In this document: in pieces, positions 5,827 to 8,879 of the stretch | Position numbering within the stretch: the first letter of the stretch is position 1 | Layout of the letters: every line of letters begins with the position of its first letter | Assembly: GCA_016649525.1 (NCBI GenBank) | Contig: JAENXM010000062.1 | Coordinates: 1 to 8,879, forward strand | Direction of reading: 5' to 3' | Origin: Actinomycetota bacterium | Lineage (GTDB): Bacteria; Actinomycetota; Geothermincolia; Fen-727; Anoxymicrobiaceae | Length of the DNA: 8,879 nt | Made by a program: the position numbers and the translations under genes | Notes under the pieces: generated by a model | Seen by the model: the letters and a program-made list of their open reading frames with translations, nothing else | Database searches by the model: none | Told to the model about the DNA's origin: nothing

Positions 5827-8289
5827 TTGCCGGAAACGATACCTGAAAGCGGCGGGAACAGGAGTGCGCACCGCGGCAGGCGAAGGGTCATCTCGATAGG
5901 GGCGCTTGTCATCATGGCCGGAATGTTCCTTGCCACCTGCTCACCGGCACGCCCGGATGCGGGCGGCGCCGGCGCGGTCGAGCAGGACGCATCACGGGCC
6001 GGCAAAGCGGTCCTGGTGATCATCGACAGGATCGGACTCGACGATATCATGGAAACCAACCCGCCGAACATCGACTACCTCATCTCCAGTGGAGGCACCG
6101 GCCTGATGAACGCGCGGGTGAAGTACGACCAGTACGGCCTCGGAAGCTACCTCGTCATCGGCGCGGGCGGAAGGGCCCTCGGCGCCGACCACGCAGGCCT
6201 TGCCTTCGACTCGACCGAGCGCCTCCAGACCGCGAGCGGGGGGTACGTGGAGGCGGGCAATATCTACAGCGCCAGGACCGGCAGAAAGGCACCCGACGGT
6301 TCCGTCGCTAACCTGTACATCGAGGAGATGAAGAAGAAGTCGGACACTGTCTACGCAACGAGCAGTCCGGGACTGCTCGGACAGTCCCTGAAGGAGTCCG
6401 GCAAGAGGGTCGCACTTCTTGGCAACGCCGACTCCCAGGTCCCGGCGGTATTGACCGAGTTCGGACCCGGTGGGGAGACCCTCGCCCTTCCGGGAGCTCA
6501 GCCGGAAGGCGGGGGCAGCACATACCCGATAATCAGGTCCACGCACCGGGAGGCATCCTGCGTCGCAATGGATAAGGACGGCCTTGTCCCCGCGGGCGAC
6601 GTCTCCTCACGCCTTTCCGACAGGCTCTCGGCCGCGACAGGGGTAAGGACCGATTTCGACAGGCTCCTCGCCGAGGCTGATGCAGTGCTTCCCGCCGCGG
6701 ACCTACTGGTAATCGACATGGGGCAGACTACGCGGGTCAACGAGCAGGTCGGCTACTTCTCTGACCCGAGGGCCAAATCGGCAAGGCGGAAGGCGCTGCT
6801 CGATTGCGACCGGGCCCTTGGAAAGCTGATGGCGCGCCTGGACCTTTCCCGCGACCTTCTGATAGTCTGCACACCGACTCCCACGAGAAAGATGATCTCC
6901 GACGGCGAACTTCTGACCCCGCTCGTCATCACGGGCGCCGGGTTCAAGCCGGGCACCTTGCTGCGCTCCGCGACTACCCGCCGTACAGGCCTCGTATCGA
7001 ACTTCGACATAGCGCCCACAGTCATCGACTTCTTCGGGCTGAAGATCCCGGCGGATATGGGGGGGAGGGCGGTCTCCGCCAGCGACTCCAGGACAGTACT
7101 TGCCGAACTTGCGGACTTCCGCGACAGCGCAGTCGGTTCTTCTCAGACCCGGCAGACCATGGTCCGGATCTACGTCATCACCGCCATCGTGATCCTCGTC
7201 CTGTTCCTCCTCTTCGTCTTCATAAGGCAGGAACTCGTCTGGAATCACGGGGGGCTGTGGACCGTTGTCCTTCTCACAGCTCTCGCAGGTCCGCTCGCCT
7301 ATCTCCTGACCCCCGCGTTCGGCGTTTACTCGTTCTACGGCCTGATCCCCATAGCGGTCGGCATCACCCTCCTGCTTTGCCTTGCCGCCCTTCTCTGGGG
7401 CAGGCAGCGCGGGGAAGAGTGGGGCGGCGCCGTCGAAGTCAGCCGTTCGATAATGTTCCTCACCGGCCTCACGCTCTTTCTCGTACTGCTCGACTGTGCC
7501 CTGGGCTCGCCGCTCATGACGTTCAGCCCCTTCGGCTCGAGCGTGGTGCTCGGGGACCGTTACTACGGGATAGGAAACCTCTACATGGCGATCGCGGTGG
7601 GCTCGGCGGTCCTGTTCGTCTGTCTCGCCGCCCAGCTCTTCAACAAGTTCCTGGACAAGCCCTGGAAGCGTTACGCGTTCGCCGCGGCGGTATTCCTGGT
7701 GACGATATTCTTCCTGGGTTACCCGAGGCTCGGCGCTAACATGGGAGGGCTCATCACCGCGGTCGTCGCCTCCGCCGTGACCCTCATGAAGCTCGAAGGC
7801 GGGCGGATCGGGGCCAGGAAGGTAGCGATACTCGTCGTGGTCCTCGTTATTTTTGTAGCGGCGATCCTTGCTGCCGACCTGCTCCTCCCCAGCCCGGCGT
7901 CGCATGCCGGGAAGGCCGTCAGCAAGGTGAAGAGCACGGGGATATCCGCGCTCGTCTCGCAGGTGGGGCGAAAGCTCGCGGCCAACTGGAAGCTCTCGCT
8001 CTCCTCTATCTGGAGGGTACTGCTCCTCCTGGCCGTGCTCGGAGGACTTCTGCTCAACTGGAAGTTCCGCATCTACCGGCGCATGAAGGAAGAGCTCCCT
8101 TACCTTGCGGCGGGCTCCATCGGCCTGTCGGTGGGACTCGTCGTCGCCCTTCTATTCAACGATTCCGGGGTCGAGCCGGCCAGCGCGATGTCGGTATTCC
8201 TTTTCTTCTCATGGTTCCTTCTCCTCGTGGGATGGCGCGCCGCCACCGCGGAGGCCCGCGTCCGGGTAGAGGTGCCGGCTCATACCTGA
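5827..8289 (+). CDS. Polytopic membrane protein with extracytoplasmic alkaline-phosphatase-like domain
   Basis: The 820-residue protein starts at TTG, supported by AAAAGGA seven bases upstream. A basic N-terminus and a hydrophobic segment (21-37) lead to LATC (Cys38), a signal anchor or a non-ideal lipobox. Residues 60-410 form an alkaline-phosphatase/sulfatase-superfamily domain. VLVIIDRIG has the expected metal-ligand Asp67, YLVIGAGGRA (108-117) follows the usual nucleophile area with Ser107, LVIDMG has Asp297, and near the end come STHR-like arginines and FDIAPTVIDFFG. The canonical DHG motif is replaced by LLIVCTPTPTRK. From residue 446 on about ten or eleven membrane helices follow, with motifs GDRYYGIGNLYM (576-587), YPRLGANMGG (632-641) and NDSGVEPA (778-785). 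I recognise this combination as an uncharacterised family of Gram-positive-type bacteria, with no function assigned. Transfer or hydrolysis of a lipid headgroup is only a guess. Confidence 0.88.
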   Translation: MPETIPESGGNRSAHRGRRRVISIGALVIMAGMFLATCSPARPDAGGAGAVEQDASRAGKAVLVIIDRIGLDDIMETNPPNIDYLISSGGTGLMNARVKYDQYGLGSYLVIGAGGRALGADHAGLAFDSTERLQTASGGYVEAGNIYSARTGRKAPDGSVANLYIEEMKKKSDTVYATSSPGLLGQSLKESGKRVALLGNADSQVPAVLTEFGPGGETLALPGAQPEGGGSTYPIIRSTHREASCVAMDKDGLVPAGDVSSRLSDRLSAATGVRTDFDRLLAEADAVLPAADLLVIDMGQTTRVNEQVGYFSDPRAKSARRKALLDCDRALGKLMARLDLSRDLLIVCTPTPTRKMISDGELLTPLVITGAGFKPGTLLRSATTRRTGLVSNFDIAPTVIDFFGLKIPADMGGRAVSASDSRTVLAELADFRDSAVGSSQTRQTMVRIYVITAIVILVLFLLFVFIRQELVWNHGGLWTVVLLTALAGPLAYLLTPAFGVYSFYGLIPIAVGITLLLCLAALLWGRQRGEEWGGAVEVSRSIMFLTGLTLFLVLLDCALGSPLMTFSPFGSSVVLGDRYYGIGNLYMAIAVGSAVLFVCLAAQLFNKFLDKPWKRYAFAAAVFLVTIFFLGYPRLGANMGGLITAVVASAVTLMKLEGGRIGARKVAILVVVLVIFVAAILAADLLLPSPASHAGKAVSKVKSTGISALVSQVGRKLAANWKLSLSSIWRVLLLLAVLGGLLLNWKFRIYRRMKEELPYLAAGSIGLSVGLVVALLFNDSGVEPASAMSVFLFFSWFLLLVGWRAATAEARVRVEVPAHT

Positions 8290-8334
8290 ACATCCCTCTA
8301 CCCCGGGGCGTCTAAAGTATGGACCACGTTTCTC

Positions 8335-8361
8335 TGCTAGAATCAGGCTGTATAAAGGAGG
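8335..8361 (+). promoter_or_regulatory. Extended -10 promoter and strong RBS of the last lipoprotein gene
   Basis: TG-C-TAGAAT (8335-8343) is an extended -10 element matching TATAAT at five of six positions; no good -35 is visible. The start of transcription would be near 8350. AAAGGAGG (8354-8361) is a near-perfect Shine-Dalgarno sequence eight bases before the ATG at 8370. So this gene probably has its own promoter although it follows the membrane protein gene on the same strand by only 80 bases. Confidence 0.55.
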
Positions 8362-8369
8362 TTCAAAAA

Positions 8370-8879
8370 ATGAGGAAGGTCCTGCCAATAGTACTGGCTG
8401 CACTGCTCGCTGCCACACTCGTCGTCGCCGGATGCGGAAAAACGACACCGAAATTTGGCGATGCCAAGAAACTCCTCGAAGACAGCAACAAGGCGATGCA
8501 GTCGGTCAAGAGCTACAAGGCGGTCGGGGACATCAGTATATACAGCAATGCCCCGGAAGCGGGGAAGATGAACTTCGACTTCGAGATGCAGATACAGCAG
8601 AAAAGCGAAAAGGATTTCGCGGGCCGCATGACGATGAATTCCATGGGGCAGGACATAGATATGTACATGGTCAACGGCTACGCCTACACGAATGATCCCG
8701 AGCAGGGCTGGGTCAAGCAGCCACTATCGGACCTCTCGGACTTCTCCAGACTAGCCTCGCCGTCTGACATATCGAAGCTGGGCGATGCCGCCGATAACAC
8801 CAGGATTCTCACAGAGGACAGCCAGTACTACAAGATCGCCTTCGACCTTAGCGCGGATTACATAAAGGAACTGATGGGC
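8370..8879 (+). CDS. LppX/LprG- or DUF6612-like lipoprotein (N-terminal part)
   Basis: The frame opens at an ATG with an ideal ribosome binding site and runs off the right edge after 170 residues; the stop is not seen. The first 21 residues (RK followed by an alanine/leucine/valine core) are a lipoprotein signal peptide ending in the lipobox VAGC with Cys22. The mature part begins with a short polar linker and then shows a LolA/LppX-type pattern: a helix with DAKKLLEDSNKAMQSVKSY (31-49), then alternating strands such as FDFEMQIQQKSEKDFAGRMTM and DMYMVNGYAYTN, followed by GWVKQPLSD. Such proteins form a half-barrel that binds a lipid or other hydrophobic ligand on the outer face of the membrane. 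The family assignment rests on pattern only. DUF6612-type lipoproteins of Gram-positive bacteria are the closest match I know. Confidence 0.82.
   Translation, partial: MRKVLPIVLAALLAATLVVAGCGKTTPKFGDAKKLLEDSNKAMQSVKSYKAVGDISIYSNAPEAGKMNFDFEMQIQQKSEKDFAGRMTMNSMGQDIDMYMVNGYAYTNDPEQGWVKQPLSDLSDFSRLASPSDISKLGDAADNTRILTEDSQYYKIAFDLSADYIKELMG

Noticed and set aside
5935..5942. Lipobox-like LATC at residues 35-38 of the membrane phosphatase-like protein as proof of lipidation
   Set aside because: Thr before the Cys is unusual for a lipobox, so the segment is as likely a signal anchor. It is kept only as a remark in the gene entry.
6804..7739. Second plus-strand frame of 311 codons inside the membrane protein gene
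   Set aside because: It is an Arg/Pro/His-rich shifted reading of a gene with membrane helices and conserved motifs, so not a separate protein or a frameshifted fragment.
6703..7905. Long antisense open frame of 400 codons on the minus strand inside the membrane protein gene
   Set aside because: It is rich in Glu, Gly, Arg, Asp and His without any domain pattern, as expected for the complement of GC-rich hydrophobic coding sequence, and it lies opposite a gene with clear motifs.
1..8879. CRISPR array, phage genes, toxin-antitoxin pair or transposase gene
   Set aside because: No regularly spaced repeats and no proteins of such families were seen. The only mobile-type signal is the small non-coding element at 950-1082.

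Overview
This is a high-GC bacterial window with strong AGGAGG-type ribosome binding sites and sigma70-like promoter elements. Its contents are a NarL-type two-component system, DgkB/YegS-type lipid kinases, two lipoproteins and a sulfatase-like polytopic membrane protein. Together these fit a high-GC Gram-positive-type lineage, perhaps a deep-branching actinobacterium. No marker gene fixes the taxonomy, so this is an inference. Nothing here is a recognisable defence system, phage or autonomous transposon; most of it is chromosomal housekeeping and accessory material.

Layout, left to right. Positions 1-706 (minus) hold the N-terminal part of a lipoprotein with a beta-propeller, probably an S9-family peptidase cut by the window edge. 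A tRNA-Gly(CCC) with its own strong promoter follows at 828-903 (minus). Positions 950-1082 hold a compact 133-bp non-coding element: 24-bp imperfect terminal inverted repeats enclosing two perfect hairpins, resembling a REP/MITE-type non-autonomous mobile element. Next come a soluble GAF-HisKA_3 histidine kinase (1186-2415) and its overlapping NarL/LuxR response regulator (2408-3049), both plus strand.

Converging on them is a minus-strand operon read from about 5735 down to 3076: a full-length diacylglycerol-kinase-family protein, 2 bases later a tandem paralogue missing about 117 internal residues, then a metallo-beta-lactamase-fold hydrolase. Divergent from it, at 5827-8289 (plus), is an 820-residue membrane protein with an extracytoplasmic alkaline-phosphatase-like domain and about ten C-terminal membrane helices. 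The window ends inside a LppX/DUF6612-like lipoprotein gene (8370 onward).

How the genes may work together. The kinase and regulator are a translationally coupled sensory pair with a cytoplasmic input domain; the signal is not readable from sequence. The kinase-family operon beside the phosphatase-like membrane protein suggests membrane-lipid or cell-envelope metabolism: one protein may release or transfer a lipid headgroup outside while the other re-phosphorylates the resulting lipid inside. This is speculative. The items most worth a second look are the decayed kinase paralogue with a compensated frameshift, the inverted-repeat element beside the tRNA, the REC-like stub at the kinase N-terminus, and the membrane phosphatase-like family itself.
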